Origin: Bacteroidetes bacterium HGW-Bacteroidetes-8
Lineage (GTDB): Bacteria; Bacteroidota; Bacteroidia; Bacteroidales; UBA932
Reading direction: 5' to 3'
DNA length: 64,000 bases
Assembly (NCBI GenBank): GCA_002840895.1
Contig: PHCZ01000002.1
Coordinates: 62,001 to 126,000 of the forward strand
The translations under genes were made by a program, and so were the position numbers. Of this stretch, positions 1 through 8,781 are shown piece after piece (position 1 is the first letter of the stretch; each line of letters begins with the position of its first letter). The notes beneath the pieces were generated by a model, which was not told the origin of the DNA, made no database searches, and saw only the letters and a list, made by a program, of their open reading frames with translations.

Positions 1-1
1 A

Positions 2-1408
2 GGGCTCTCCATTGAGCGGGACTCAGATAAAGAGCTGGTAGACCGTTTTTACGACAGAGTTATGTTTCCTGTCCACTCCATCTCCGGAAGGGCTATTGCC
101 TTTGGGGGCAGAACACTTCGGGCAGATAAAACAGTCGCAAAGTATATTAACTCCCCAGAGACAGAGATCTATATTAAGAGTAGAACTCTCTACGGAATTT
201 TCTTTGCAAAGAGCTCAATCACCAAGATGCAGAAATGCTATCTCGTAGAGGGATATACAGATGTACTTGCATTTCATAAATCGGGTGTAGATAATGTTGT
301 GGCATCAAGCGGCACATCTCTTACCACAGAGCAGATCCGGCTCATAAAGCGATTTGCCCCGGAAGTTGTAGTTCTTTACGACGGAGACGCCGCAGGGATA
401 AAAGCCTCATTAAGGGGAATAGATATGCTTCTGGAGGAGGGACTTCGAATTAAGGTGGTTCTCTTCCCTGATGGAGAGGACCCGGACTCTTTTGCAAGAA
501 AAAACAGCCCTGAGGTTCTCAAACAATTTCTGGAGGAGTCTCAGGAAGATTTTATTGCATTTAAAACCCGTCTGCTATCTGCCGAGACAAAAAAGGACCC
601 GATCAAGAGGGCTCAGCTTATTCAGGAGGTAGTTGCAAGTATTGCGGTAATCCCGGATGCTATCAGCAGGGCAGTCTATATTGAGGAGTGCTCTACAAGG
701 TTAAATATCTCGGAGGACATTCTCTCTACTGAGGTTAAGAAGTTGCGTAAAAAGAGGCAGTACGGAGCCTACTCATCTGAGTTTACCCCTGCCCCTGAAC
801 CAGGAGTTCCACTCTACTTCCCTACTTTGGAGACAGGAGAGAGGTTGCCTGAGTTCATCACCAACACCTATTGTGAACCTGCAGAGAAAGAGCTTCTCTA
901 CTATCTTATTAAATTTGGAGAGCACCCCCTCTATGGAGCAGACGAAGAGAATCCGGGGTCGGTTACAGTCTCTCAATTTATACTTACAGAGCTCTCTAAT
1001 GATGATCTTGAGCTTCAAAACCTTATTTACAAAAGCATCTTTGACGAGTACTATCTTGTTAAAGAGATTGGCCAGCAAGAGATTCAAAAACACTTTATTA
1101 ACCACAGAAATCAGGATTTTGTAAATGTGGTGCTGGACCTTCTGCATCAGGAGCATAACCTCACAATTAAACAATTTGTTGCAGAGATACCTCCCGAGGA
1201 GCATCTGCTCTCAACTATGGTTCCAAAATCTATCCTCATCTATAAAGCCAAGATTACTGCAATTGCCTATCAAAATCTATGTAAAGATCTCTCCCTGGCA
1301 GAAAAAGATAAAGACAGCATCCGGCAGAATGAGCTGATGGAGCAGCTTCAGATACTGATGCATATCCGTAACTCCTTCTCCAAGGAGCTTAAGAGATTGA
1401 CCATTTAA
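2..1408 (+). CDS. dnaG: DNA primase DnaG, 3' part (5' end outside window)
   Basis: Makes RNA primers for replication together with the DnaB helicase, which is also encoded in this window on the other strand. The reading frame is open from base 2, before the first ATG at 62, and the residues there continue a DnaG pattern (DRVMFPVHSISGRAIAFGGR), so the gene starts upstream of the window. Visible are the end of the catalytic core and the TOPRIM fold, with the EGYTDV acidic motif and the YDGDAAG motif, followed by a helical C-terminal region of about 250 residues that in this family binds DnaB. The zinc-binding N-terminus is not in the window. The frame ends with TAA just before metG. Confidence 0.95.
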   Translation, partial: GLSIERDSDKELVDRFYDRVMFPVHSISGRAIAFGGRTLRADKTVAKYINSPETEIYIKSRTLYGIFFAKSSITKMQKCYLVEGYTDVLAFHKSGVDNVVASSGTSLTTEQIRLIKRFAPEVVVLYDGDAAGIKASLRGIDMLLEEGLRIKVVLFPDGEDPDSFARKNSPEVLKQFLEESQEDFIAFKTRLLSAETKKDPIKRAQLIQEVVASIAVIPDAISRAVYIEECSTRLNISEDILSTEVKKLRKKRQYGAYSSEFTPAPEPGVPLYFPTLETGERLPEFITNTYCEPAEKELLYYLIKFGEHPLYGADEENPGSVTVSQFILTELSNDDLELQNLIYKSIFDEYYLVKEIGQQEIQKHFINHRNQDFVNVVLDLLHQEHNLTIKQFVAEIPPEEHLLSTMVPKSILIYKAKITAIAYQNLCKDLSLAEKDKDSIRQNELMEQLQILMHIRNSFSKELKRLTI

Positions 1409-1425
1409 GATTTTTCTTAACTTTG
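1397..1425 (+). promoter_or_regulatory. Bacteroidota-type promoter for metG
   Basis: TTG at 1397-1399 and TAACTTTG at 1418-1425 are separated by 18 bp. They resemble the Bacteroidota consensus TTTG / TAnnTTTG and lie just upstream of the metG start. The -33 element lies inside the end of dnaG. Confidence 0.5.
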
Positions 1426-1445
1426 TCGCCTAAATTTTCCAACCG

Positions 1446-3515
1446 ATGAACAGCAACTTTAAACGTCACCTAATCACCGCAGCCCTGCCCTATGCTAACG
1501 GAGCAGTACATATTGGACATCTTGCAGGGGTATATATTCCTGCCGACATCTATGCCAGATACCTGCGAATGCGAGGTGAGGATGTACGCTTTATATGCGG
1601 TTCGGACGAACACGGGGTTCCAATCACCATCAAGGCAAAGCAGAACAACTGCACTCCTCAGGAGATAGTTGATAAATATCACCTTATCATTAAGGACTCA
1701 TTTGAGAGACTTGGAATCAGTTTTGACATCTACTCCCGGACAAGCTCTGCAATACATCATAAAACAGCATCTGAGTTCTTTAAAAAGCTGTATACAGAGG
1801 GGAAGTTCATCGAGAAGGAGAGTGAGCAGTATTATGACGAGCAGGCAAAGCAGTTTCTTGCCGACAGATATATCTGCGGGACCTGTCCTAAATGTTTGGC
1901 AGAGGGTGCATACGGCGATCAGTGCGAGAAGTGTGGCAGTACCTTAAGCCCAACTGAACTTATCAATCCAAAATCTACCCTTAGCGGCAATATCCCGGTT
2001 ATGAAGAGCACCTCTCACTGGTATCTTCCTCTTGACCAGTACGAACCCTGGCTCAAGGAGTGGATCCTGGAGGGGCATAAAGAGTGGAAGGTGAACGTTT
2101 ACGGGCAGTGTAAATCGTGGCTGGACGGAGGTCTTCAGCCAAGGGCTGTAAGCCGTGACCTGGACTGGGGAGTTCCGGTTCCGGTGGATGGTGCAGCCGG
2201 TAAGGTTCTCTACGTTTGGTTTGATGCCCCTATAGGGTACATCTCCAATACTATAGAACTTATGCCAAATGATTGGGAGAGTTGGTGGAAAAGTGAAGAT
2301 ACCAAGCTTGTACATTTTATAGGTAAAGACAATATTGTTTTCCACTGTATTGTTTTCCCCGCTATGCTCAAAGCGTACGGCGACGGTTACATCCTTCCCG
2401 AAAATGTGCCTGCTAATGAGTTCCTCAACCTTGAGGGGAACAAAATATCCACCTCCCGTAACTGGGCAGTGTGGCTACACGAATATCTGGACGAGTTCCC
2501 GGGTAAGGAGGATGTCTTAAGATATGTACTATGTGCAAATGCTCCCGAAACAAAGGATAACGACTTCACCTGGAAAGATTTTCAGACCAGAAACAATAGC
2601 GAACTGGTGGGAATTTTCGGAAATTTCGTAAACAGGGCTGTCGTTCTTACCCACAAGTATTTTGAAGGGGAGACTCCTGCCGCACTTAATTGTTTAGCCA
2701 TAGATGACGAAGTTCTGGCTCAGATTCCTATCCTAAAAAAGAGCATTGAGGATAATCTGGAAAACTACAAATTTCGCGAAGCTCTTCGCGAAGCTATGAA
2801 TCTGGCTCGTCTTGGTAACAAATATCTTACAGATACGGAGCCCTGGAAGGTTGCCAAAACAGATCCTGAAAGGGTTGCGACCATTCTCAACATCTCTCTG
2901 CAGATATGTGCCAATCTTGCAATAGCATTTGAGCCGATACTTCCGCATACAACCAAGAAGCTGCGCTATATACTCAATATGAAAACCAGCCGTTGGGAAG
3001 AGTTCGGGAATATCTCTATCCTACATCCCGGTCATAAACTCAACGAGGCAACTCTGCTTTTTGAAAAAATTGAAGATAGCGAAATAGAGTTTCAGATTGC
3101 AAAACTACAGGCGACCAAAAGTGCAAACGAAGTTCAGCAGGCAGACACTTCGCCTTCTACTACACCACCACCTGCCGAACCGCTTAAAATTGAGTGCACA
3201 TACGACCAGTTTTCGCAGATGGACATACGTACCGCTACCGTACTTGAAGCAGAGAGGGTGCCAAAAACCGATAAGCTTCTTAAACTAACGATAGATACCG
3301 GGCTTGATATCCGCACCATAGTTTCCGGAATAGCAGAGTATTACTCTCCTGAGGTGATGGTTGGTAAACAGATCTGCATTCTTGCAAACCTGGCACCAAG
3401 AAAGATTAAAGGGATTGAATCCAAAGGTATGATTCTAATGGCCAAAGAGGAGAACGGCAAAATGAAAATTGTAAGCCCCGAAGAGAGGCTGGAGAACGGC
3501 TCTACTATCAGCTGA
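1446..3515 (+). CDS. metG: Methionyl-tRNA synthetase
   Basis: Charges tRNA-Met with methionine in the cytoplasm. The 689-residue protein has the class I signature HIGH at residues 22-25, a zinc-knuckle region with CxxC pairs at about 144-175, and the second signature as KISTS at 333-337 instead of KMSKS, a variant I associate with Bacteroidota MetG. An anticodon-binding helical domain follows. A C-terminal EMAP/Trbp111-type tRNA-binding domain occupies about the last 105 residues after a low-complexity linker. The ATG at 1446 gives the expected N-terminus. The gene has its own promoter-like element. Its last 8 bases overlap the end of the convergent HU-CCDC81 gene. Confidence 0.97.
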   Translation: MNSNFKRHLITAALPYANGAVHIGHLAGVYIPADIYARYLRMRGEDVRFICGSDEHGVPITIKAKQNNCTPQEIVDKYHLIIKDSFERLGISFDIYSRTSSAIHHKTASEFFKKLYTEGKFIEKESEQYYDEQAKQFLADRYICGTCPKCLAEGAYGDQCEKCGSTLSPTELINPKSTLSGNIPVMKSTSHWYLPLDQYEPWLKEWILEGHKEWKVNVYGQCKSWLDGGLQPRAVSRDLDWGVPVPVDGAAGKVLYVWFDAPIGYISNTIELMPNDWESWWKSEDTKLVHFIGKDNIVFHCIVFPAMLKAYGDGYILPENVPANEFLNLEGNKISTSRNWAVWLHEYLDEFPGKEDVLRYVLCANAPETKDNDFTWKDFQTRNNSELVGIFGNFVNRAVVLTHKYFEGETPAALNCLAIDDEVLAQIPILKKSIEDNLENYKFREALREAMNLARLGNKYLTDTEPWKVAKTDPERVATILNISLQICANLAIAFEPILPHTTKKLRYILNMKTSRWEEFGNISILHPGHKLNEATLLFEKIEDSEIEFQIAKLQATKSANEVQQADTSPSTTPPPAEPLKIECTYDQFSQMDIRTATVLEAERVPKTDKLLKLTIDTGLDIRTIVSGIAEYYSPEVMVGKQICILANLAPRKIKGIESKGMILMAKEENGKMKIVSPEERLENGSTIS

Positions 3516-4503
3516 GTTTGAGTATCTCTCTCTCCTCTTTTGAGTAGAGTATCCACTCAAGTATCGGGCGGAGATCATCCTTGAATACTATCAAAAGTGC
3601 AATAACTGCAATAAGCAGGAATATCACTACCATAATAGTTATAAACCTCTTCACAAACTTGCTGCTCCCCTTTTTTACAGGCTCTACGGCCTTCTCTCCC
3701 TGCGGTGCCACTTTTTGGGTTGGTGCAGGGGTATTTGCGGGCTTTTGAACTGGCATCGGCTGTGGTGCAGGAGTTGTAACCGGGGCTGGTTGTGGTTTTG
3801 TAGCAGCAACAGGCTCAGGTGTTAGAGTTGCATCTTCATCTATTGAGATAAGGTCATCAAGACCTCTCTTCCTCTCATCCGAAGAGAGCTCAGATGTGGA
3901 GAGCTCCTCAATCTGTGATTCTGTTATCACCTCAGGGTCGAACTCCTGCGAGCCTGCCTCCTCAATAATGCTCTCAATATCTGTTCCTATTGCGGACAAA
4001 CCCAAAAGATCTTTTGGTATTCCTTTAAAGAACCTCTCAACAGGCTTACCTGTAAGCTTCTCTACCTCCCCTTTTTTGGAAAGAACTTTAATGTTAATAG
4101 GGGCAAGACCGTAACCCTCCACATAATTGAAAAGATCTTTATCTGCAACAAAGAAGTAGTCATTCTGCTCGGTGGCTCTCATAGTTCCGAACCCGGGGAT
4201 CTTATATGTTTTGTTCGTGCTTAGATCTACCTTAAGCCTTTTAACAAACTCAGAGATCTCGTGCTTTGCAATCTCCTCAGCTACTCCCCGCTCTTTTGCG
4301 TATCTGCTTTCTAAAAGACCATCATTCCAACTCTCACTGGAACGAAACAGTATTCTCCTGAATGGGGGGTGAATAACCAATGCTCTGTCAGAAAAGACAG
4401 ATGGTGCCATCTCTGCAATAAAACTTCCCATACCCGGAAGCGATACTCTGTCATTTTCGAGTAGAAGCTCCTTGAGAATATTTGAGAAAAGGGTAATATC
4501 CAT
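3508..4503 (-). CDS. HU-CCDC81-type domain membrane protein without SPOR domain
   Basis: A 331-residue protein whose first ~75 residues (LPGMGSF motif, then HPPFRRILF) match what I remember of the Bacteroidota HU-CCDC81 first domain. A second similar domain follows at about 80-160 (KIPGFGTM motif). An acidic stretch and a Pro/Ala/Thr-rich linker (about 220-275) lead to one transmembrane helix near residues 283-306 and a short charged tail. Relatives usually carry an extracytoplasmic SPOR domain that binds denuded peptidoglycan; I see none here, because the protein ends about 24 residues after the membrane helix. Inferred role: a membrane-tethered, possibly DNA- or envelope-associated structural protein. 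It overlaps the metG 3' end by 8 bases. Confidence 0.75.
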   Translation of the reverse strand: MDITLFSNILKELLLENDRVSLPGMGSFIAEMAPSVFSDRALVIHPPFRRILFRSSESWNDGLLESRYAKERGVAEEIAKHEISEFVKRLKVDLSTNKTYKIPGFGTMRATEQNDYFFVADKDLFNYVEGYGLAPINIKVLSKKGEVEKLTGKPVERFFKGIPKDLLGLSAIGTDIESIIEEAGSQEFDPEVITESQIEELSTSELSSDERKRGLDDLISIDEDATLTPEPVAATKPQPAPVTTPAPQPMPVQKPANTPAPTQKVAPQGEKAVEPVKKGSSKFVKRFITIMVVIFLLIAVIALLIVFKDDLRPILEWILYSKEEREILKLS

Positions 4504-4520
4504 ATTTGGTTGCTATTGTG

Positions 4521-4528
4521 CAAAGTTA
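4521..4528 (-). promoter_or_regulatory. TAnnTTTG -7 box for the HU-CCDC81 gene
   Basis: The minus strand reads TAACTTTG, 17 bases before the start codon. No convincing -33 TTTG was seen at the usual distance. Confidence 0.4.
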
Positions 4529-4585
4529 AAAAAAATGTAACTAAAATGATGATATTTTAAAAATCTCAAAAATTGTGATAAAAGA

Positions 4586-4617
4586 TTTGCAGTTTTATAA
4601 AATTCCATTTACATTTG
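4586..4617 (+). promoter_or_regulatory. Consensus Bacteroidota promoter for tRNA-Asn
   Basis: TTTG at 4586-4589 and TACATTTG at 4610-4617 are separated by exactly 20 bp. This is a full match to the TTTG-N19-21-TAnnTTTG pattern and lies about 25 bp upstream of the tRNA. Confidence 0.7.
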
Positions 4618-4642
4618 CAGTCCCAAAAAGGGAAAGACAAAT

Positions 4643-4716
4643 TCCTCGTTAGCTCAGTTGGTTAGAGCACCTGACTGTTAATCAGGGGGTCCTAGGTTCA
4701 AGTCCTAGACGAGGAG
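4643..4716 (+). tRNA. tRNA-Asn (GTT)
   Basis: A 74-base cloverleaf. The 7-bp acceptor stem is TCCTCGT with ACGAGGA, the discriminator is G at 4716, and the D arm contains AGCTCAGTTGGTTAGAGC. The anticodon stem CCTGA/TCAGG closes the loop CTGTTAA with anticodon GTT, and the T arm CTAGG/CCTAG closes the loop TTCAAGT. The CCA end is not encoded. It has its own promoter and no neighbouring tRNA. Confidence 0.97.
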
Positions 4717-4827
4717 CAAATTACTTCTATTAATAATTGGAAAGTATATTTTATAATTATAACTTTAGAGTGAGTTGACTGTTTTATAGATATACCAAAT
4801 ATCTTTTAGATTCAGGAGTTCATTTGA

Positions 4828-5244
4828 ATGAGAGTAATAGGAGTTGAAATTGAAAAAAAGAGAGCCATCTGTTTTGCTTTAGAACAAGATAGTCAGGGGG
4901 GTTATGTCAATTTAACAGGAAATTTCAGCTTTCTTCAAATCAAAGAAGATCAGGATAACGGGGAGATTAAAAAATTTCAATCAGCTATAAACGCTTTTTT
5001 CGACAGCATAGATCCGGATGTCATTGCTATTATCTCAAGACAACCTAAGGGAAGATACTCATCTTCTACATTTTCGTTTAAACTTGAAGGTTTAATACAA
5101 TGCTATGACAAAGTAGATGTTGAATTTGTCTCTCCGAGAACTCTCTCTGCCTACTATAAAAAAAATCCTTTATTGGTGCCATTTGAAAACAACTATCAAG
5201 AGAATGCTGTCAAACTTGCAAGCTATTTATTGAATAGATTGTAG
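4828..5244 (+). CDS. DUF3010-like protein, possible RNase H fold
   Basis: A 138-residue protein of unknown function. It begins MRVIGVEIEKKRAICFAL, and a strand ending in a conserved acidic residue at the start is typical of RNase H/RuvC-like folds. The length and the central FKLEG and C-terminal SPRTL motifs resemble the DUF3010 family as I remember it; this assignment comes from memory only. There are no signal peptide or membrane segments. It is AT-rich compared with metG, lies between tRNA-Asn and the hybrid kinase, and ends only 38 bases before that kinase, so the two could be co-transcribed. No function is claimed. Confidence 0.6.
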   Translation: MRVIGVEIEKKRAICFALEQDSQGGYVNLTGNFSFLQIKEDQDNGEIKKFQSAINAFFDSIDPDVIAIISRQPKGRYSSSTFSFKLEGLIQCYDKVDVEFVSPRTLSAYYKKNPLLVPFENNYQENAVKLASYLLNRL

Positions 5245-5282
5245 ATAACAAAATGATTAGATTGTATTAACAATAAAACATA

Positions 5283-8200
5283 ATGAAAAAGGTCAAAGGA
5301 AAGGAAGTAATAATTGAGGAATTATATGCTTCTGAGCTCACATATCGCAGCTTATTTGAATCATCACAAGACGGGATTCTGATCCTTGATGCAGAAACCG
5401 GAAAGATTGTTGATGTGAATCCTTTTTTAATTAATCTGCTAGGCTATTCAAAAAATGAGTTTATTGAGAAATCAATATGGGAGATAGGCTCTTTTAAAGA
5501 CATTTATAAGAATAAAGCGAAATTTTTGAAATTGCAACGAGAAAGGTATGTCAGATACGAAAATTTACCACTTGTAACTTCATCCGGAGATATAATTAAC
5601 GTTGAGTTCGTTAGTAATGTCTATTTAGCTAACAACCGAAAGGTAATTCAATGCAACATACGTGATATTACGGAAAGAAAAGAGGATGAAAACTCATTAT
5701 CCGAAATTAATCGTGTAACAAGTGATACTTTAGATATCATATTGAACCATATGCACGCTCCAATGATTATTTGGGACACCTCTTTGATAATAAAACGTTT
5801 CAATCGCCAATTTGAACTGCTGAGTGGTTATGATTCATCTGAAGTTATAGATAAAAAAATTGATTTTCTTTTCCCAAAAGAGAAAATTGCTTCAACAATT
5901 GAGTTGCTCAAAAATCATATGGAGCACGATCAAAATATTACTGAAATAGATATCTTAACAAAAGAGAACAAAATCAAGACAGTTTTGTGGAACTCATCAA
6001 GAATTCTTGACGAGAAGGGTACAAAAATTATTGCAACAATTTCACAGGACATAACAAGTCGCAAACTTACTGAGGATGCCTTGAACATTTCGGAGACCCG
6101 TTATCGCCGGCTTTTTGAGTCTGCTAAGGACGGGATACTTATCCTCAATGCCGAGACAGGAAAGATTGTTGACGTTAATCCTTTTTTAATTGATTTGCTG
6201 GGCTATTCAAAAAAAGAGTTTGCAGAAAAAACAATATGGGAAATTGTTACTTTTAAGGATATTTTTAAAAATAGAGAGAAGTTTTTGGAATTGCAACAAG
6301 AGGAGTATATTAGATATGACGATTTACCGCTTGTAACCTCAGATGGAAGAATAATCAGCGTTGAGTTAATCGGCACTAACTATTTTGAAGGCAATACAAA
6401 ATTAGTCCAATGCAACATACGGGATACAACCATACGAAGAGAAGCAGATCTGGCGCTTAGAAAAAGTGAATCTCATCTACGCGCACTTGTGAAAACTATC
6501 CCCGACCTAATTTGGTTAAAAGACACAAGCGGGGTGTACCTCTCGTGCAACCCTATGTTTGAGCGTTTTTTTGGATCAGGAGAAGCTGACATCATCGGTA
6601 AAACCGATTATGATTTTGTTGACCGGGAATTGGCCGATTTTTTCTGCGAAAATGACCAAAAAGCGATGGAGGCGGGTAAACCTACAAGCAACGAAGAGTG
6701 GGTTACCTTTGCTGACGATGGACATCGTGCCTTCCTGGAAACCATAAAATCTCCCATATACGATTCAGACGGAACAGTGATTGGTGTTCTTGGTATTGGG
6801 CGGGACATTACAGAAAGGATGCTTGCAGGGCAAGCTCTTCTGGAGAGTGAAAAACGTTTTAGGGCTATCTTTGATCAGGCTCCAATTGCCATCTCTCTTA
6901 TTGACTTGCAAGGATATCCAATCATCTCAAATTTACGTTTGTCAAAAATACTTGGTTACACTAAGGATGAGTTATCTAAAATGAAGTTTACTGACTTTAC
7001 CCATCCAGAAGATATAGACAAGGATTTGAATCAGTTTAATGAATTGATAGCCGGGAAAATATCCTGGTATAACTTAGAGAAAAGATACATCCATAAAAAT
7101 AAAAATATAATATGGGCTAACCTTTTTGTTACAACACTGAATGATTTCAATGGTTTGCCCCAGGAAATTATAGGAATGGTTGAGGATATTACCGAGCAGA
7201 AAAAGATTAATGACGAAATAAAATTGCAGGCAGACCTGTTAAGCAATGTAGGCCAGTCTATTATTGCTACCGACTTGCTGGGTAAAGTGATTTACTGGAA
7301 TAATGCAGCAGAAAAGATATATGGATGGTCTTCGACAGAGGCTATGGGACAAAATATTATTGATTTAACACCCTCCTTTCAATCCGGTGAACAGGCTATT
7401 GAGATAATGAAAAATTTAAGCGCAGGAAAAACCTGGGCAGGAGAGTTTAATGTAAAAAGAAAAGGTGGAACAAGTTTTCCTGCATTTGTAACCGACACAC
7501 CAATTCTTGACTCAAATGGTAAATTAACAGGTATTATAGGAATTTCAAGCGATATTACCGAACGCAAACTTGCAGAGATGGAGTTGATAGGAGCCAAAGA
7601 GAGAGCCCAGGAGAGCGACCGTCTAAAAACAGCCTTCCTGCACAATATTTCGCACGAAATAAGAACGCCTATGAATGCGATTGTGGGCTTTTCGGGTTTT
7701 CTTAACGACCCCGATTTGACACCCGAAAAACGGAACGATTTTATCAAAATAATAATTCAAAGCAGCGACCAGTTGCTTGCTATTATTGATGATATAATCA
7801 GAATTGCCTCTATTGAGTCCGGTCAGGAAAAGATTCAGGAAGATGAAATCAACATTAATTTAATTTGTACGCTTATAAATGAGCAATTTTCTCCTAAAGC
7901 CAATGAGAAGAGTATAACGCTTAGTCTAAAAACACCATTGGCCGACGATGAAGCGATTATTTTTACCGATACAACCAAACTAACGCAAATAATCACTAAC
8001 CTAATAGGCAATGCCTTTAAATTTACCCGACAGGGTTATGTCAATTTCGGATACAAGGTTAAGGGTAAACAATTGGAATTTTATGTTGGAGATTCCGGTA
8101 TAGGGATTGCTAAGGATATGCAGGAAAAAATATTTAATCGTTTTCGTCAGGTTGAAACCACCGATACCCGATATTTTGGAGGTTCAGGATTGGGTCTCTC

Positions 8201-8726
8201 TATATCAAAAGCTTATGTAGAGATGCTAGGTGGAAAAATGTGGTTATCTTCTGAATTAGGTAAAGGTTCTGTGTTTTATTTTACCATACCTTACAAAAGA
8301 TCAAATCCAAAAAAACTGCCAGAGACACCTTCCGTTAATGGATTAAACTTTGAATTAGATTCCACTAAAACAATATTGATTGCAGAAGATAAGGACTCTA
8401 ATTTTTTACTGTTGGAAGAGATGTTGTCGAATTCCAAAATAAATATTATCCGGGCTTTAAACGGGATAGAAGCAATCAAAATGTGCAAATCGAATCCAAA
8501 TATTGATTTAGTGCTAATGGATATTATAATGCCTGAGATGGATGGTTACGAAGCAACAAAACGGATTAAAGAGTTTAAGCCAAATTTACCAATTATTGCC
8601 CAATCTGCTTATATTAACGAATCTGATAGGTTAAAAGCCTTATCAAATGGTTGTTGCGACTTTATAAGTAAACCTATTAGCAAAAATATGTTGCTCTCTA
8701 AAATTAGTGAGAAACTTCATATATAG
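5283..8726 (+). CDS. Hybrid histidine kinase with six PAS domains and a C-terminal receiver
   Basis: A soluble sensor kinase of 1147 residues with no signal peptide or transmembrane helix. Domain order: PAS at about 15-135, 145-262, 270-390, 395-515, 525-645 and 655-765; HisKA with the phospho-accepting H-box HNISHEIRTP (His791); an HATPase domain with DSGIGIA and GGSGLGLS boxes; and a receiver domain at about 1030-1147 with Asp1080 in LMDIIMPEMDG. PAS1 and PAS3 are close copies of each other. It has no HPt domain of its own, whereas the next gene downstream carries one, so a His-Asp-His relay between the two is plausible (inference). The gene is noticeably AT-rich. The input signal is unknown. 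Confidence 0.93.
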   Translation: MKKVKGKEVIIEELYASELTYRSLFESSQDGILILDAETGKIVDVNPFLINLLGYSKNEFIEKSIWEIGSFKDIYKNKAKFLKLQRERYVRYENLPLVTSSGDIINVEFVSNVYLANNRKVIQCNIRDITERKEDENSLSEINRVTSDTLDIILNHMHAPMIIWDTSLIIKRFNRQFELLSGYDSSEVIDKKIDFLFPKEKIASTIELLKNHMEHDQNITEIDILTKENKIKTVLWNSSRILDEKGTKIIATISQDITSRKLTEDALNISETRYRRLFESAKDGILILNAETGKIVDVNPFLIDLLGYSKKEFAEKTIWEIVTFKDIFKNREKFLELQQEEYIRYDDLPLVTSDGRIISVELIGTNYFEGNTKLVQCNIRDTTIRREADLALRKSESHLRALVKTIPDLIWLKDTSGVYLSCNPMFERFFGSGEADIIGKTDYDFVDRELADFFCENDQKAMEAGKPTSNEEWVTFADDGHRAFLETIKSPIYDSDGTVIGVLGIGRDITERMLAGQALLESEKRFRAIFDQAPIAISLIDLQGYPIISNLRLSKILGYTKDELSKMKFTDFTHPEDIDKDLNQFNELIAGKISWYNLEKRYIHKNKNIIWANLFVTTLNDFNGLPQEIIGMVEDITEQKKINDEIKLQADLLSNVGQSIIATDLLGKVIYWNNAAEKIYGWSSTEAMGQNIIDLTPSFQSGEQAIEIMKNLSAGKTWAGEFNVKRKGGTSFPAFVTDTPILDSNGKLTGIIGISSDITERKLAEMELIGAKERAQESDRLKTAFLHNISHEIRTPMNAIVGFSGFLNDPDLTPEKRNDFIKIIIQSSDQLLAIIDDIIRIASIESGQEKIQEDEININLICTLINEQFSPKANEKSITLSLKTPLADDEAIIFTDTTKLTQIITNLIGNAFKFTRQGYVNFGYKVKGKQLEFYVGDSGIGIAKDMQEKIFNRFRQVETTDTRYFGGSGLGLSISKAYVEMLGGKMWLSSELGKGSVFYFTIPYKRSNPKKLPETPSVNGLNFELDSTKTILIAEDKDSNFLLLEEMLSNSKINIIRALNGIEAIKMCKSNPNIDLVLMDIIMPEMDGYEATKRIKEFKPNLPIIAQSAYINESDRLKALSNGCCDFISKPISKNMLLSKISEKLHI

Positions 8727-8781
8727 TTATTAACCTTTTCAGGAAATTATCTCTTTTTTTAATATAAATTAACTGTAAAAC

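Noticed and set aside
773-1204. Long antisense reading frames opposite dnaG, metG, hydA and other genes
   Set aside because: They lack family motifs and are explained as shadows of the real coding frames.
2442-2456. KISTS instead of KMSKS in methionyl-tRNA synthetase as a broken active site
   Set aside because: I recall this form as normal in Bacteroidota MetG; the rest of the protein is intact.
2773-2793. Tandem TTCGCGAAGC repeat in metG
   Set aside because: It lies in frame and encodes an ordinary FREALREA helix; probably coincidence of repeated codons.
4643-4716. tRNA-Asn as an attachment site of an integrated element
   Set aside because: No integrase, no direct repeat of the tRNA 3' end was seen downstream, and no mobile genes are present. 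Only the AT-rich composition remains.
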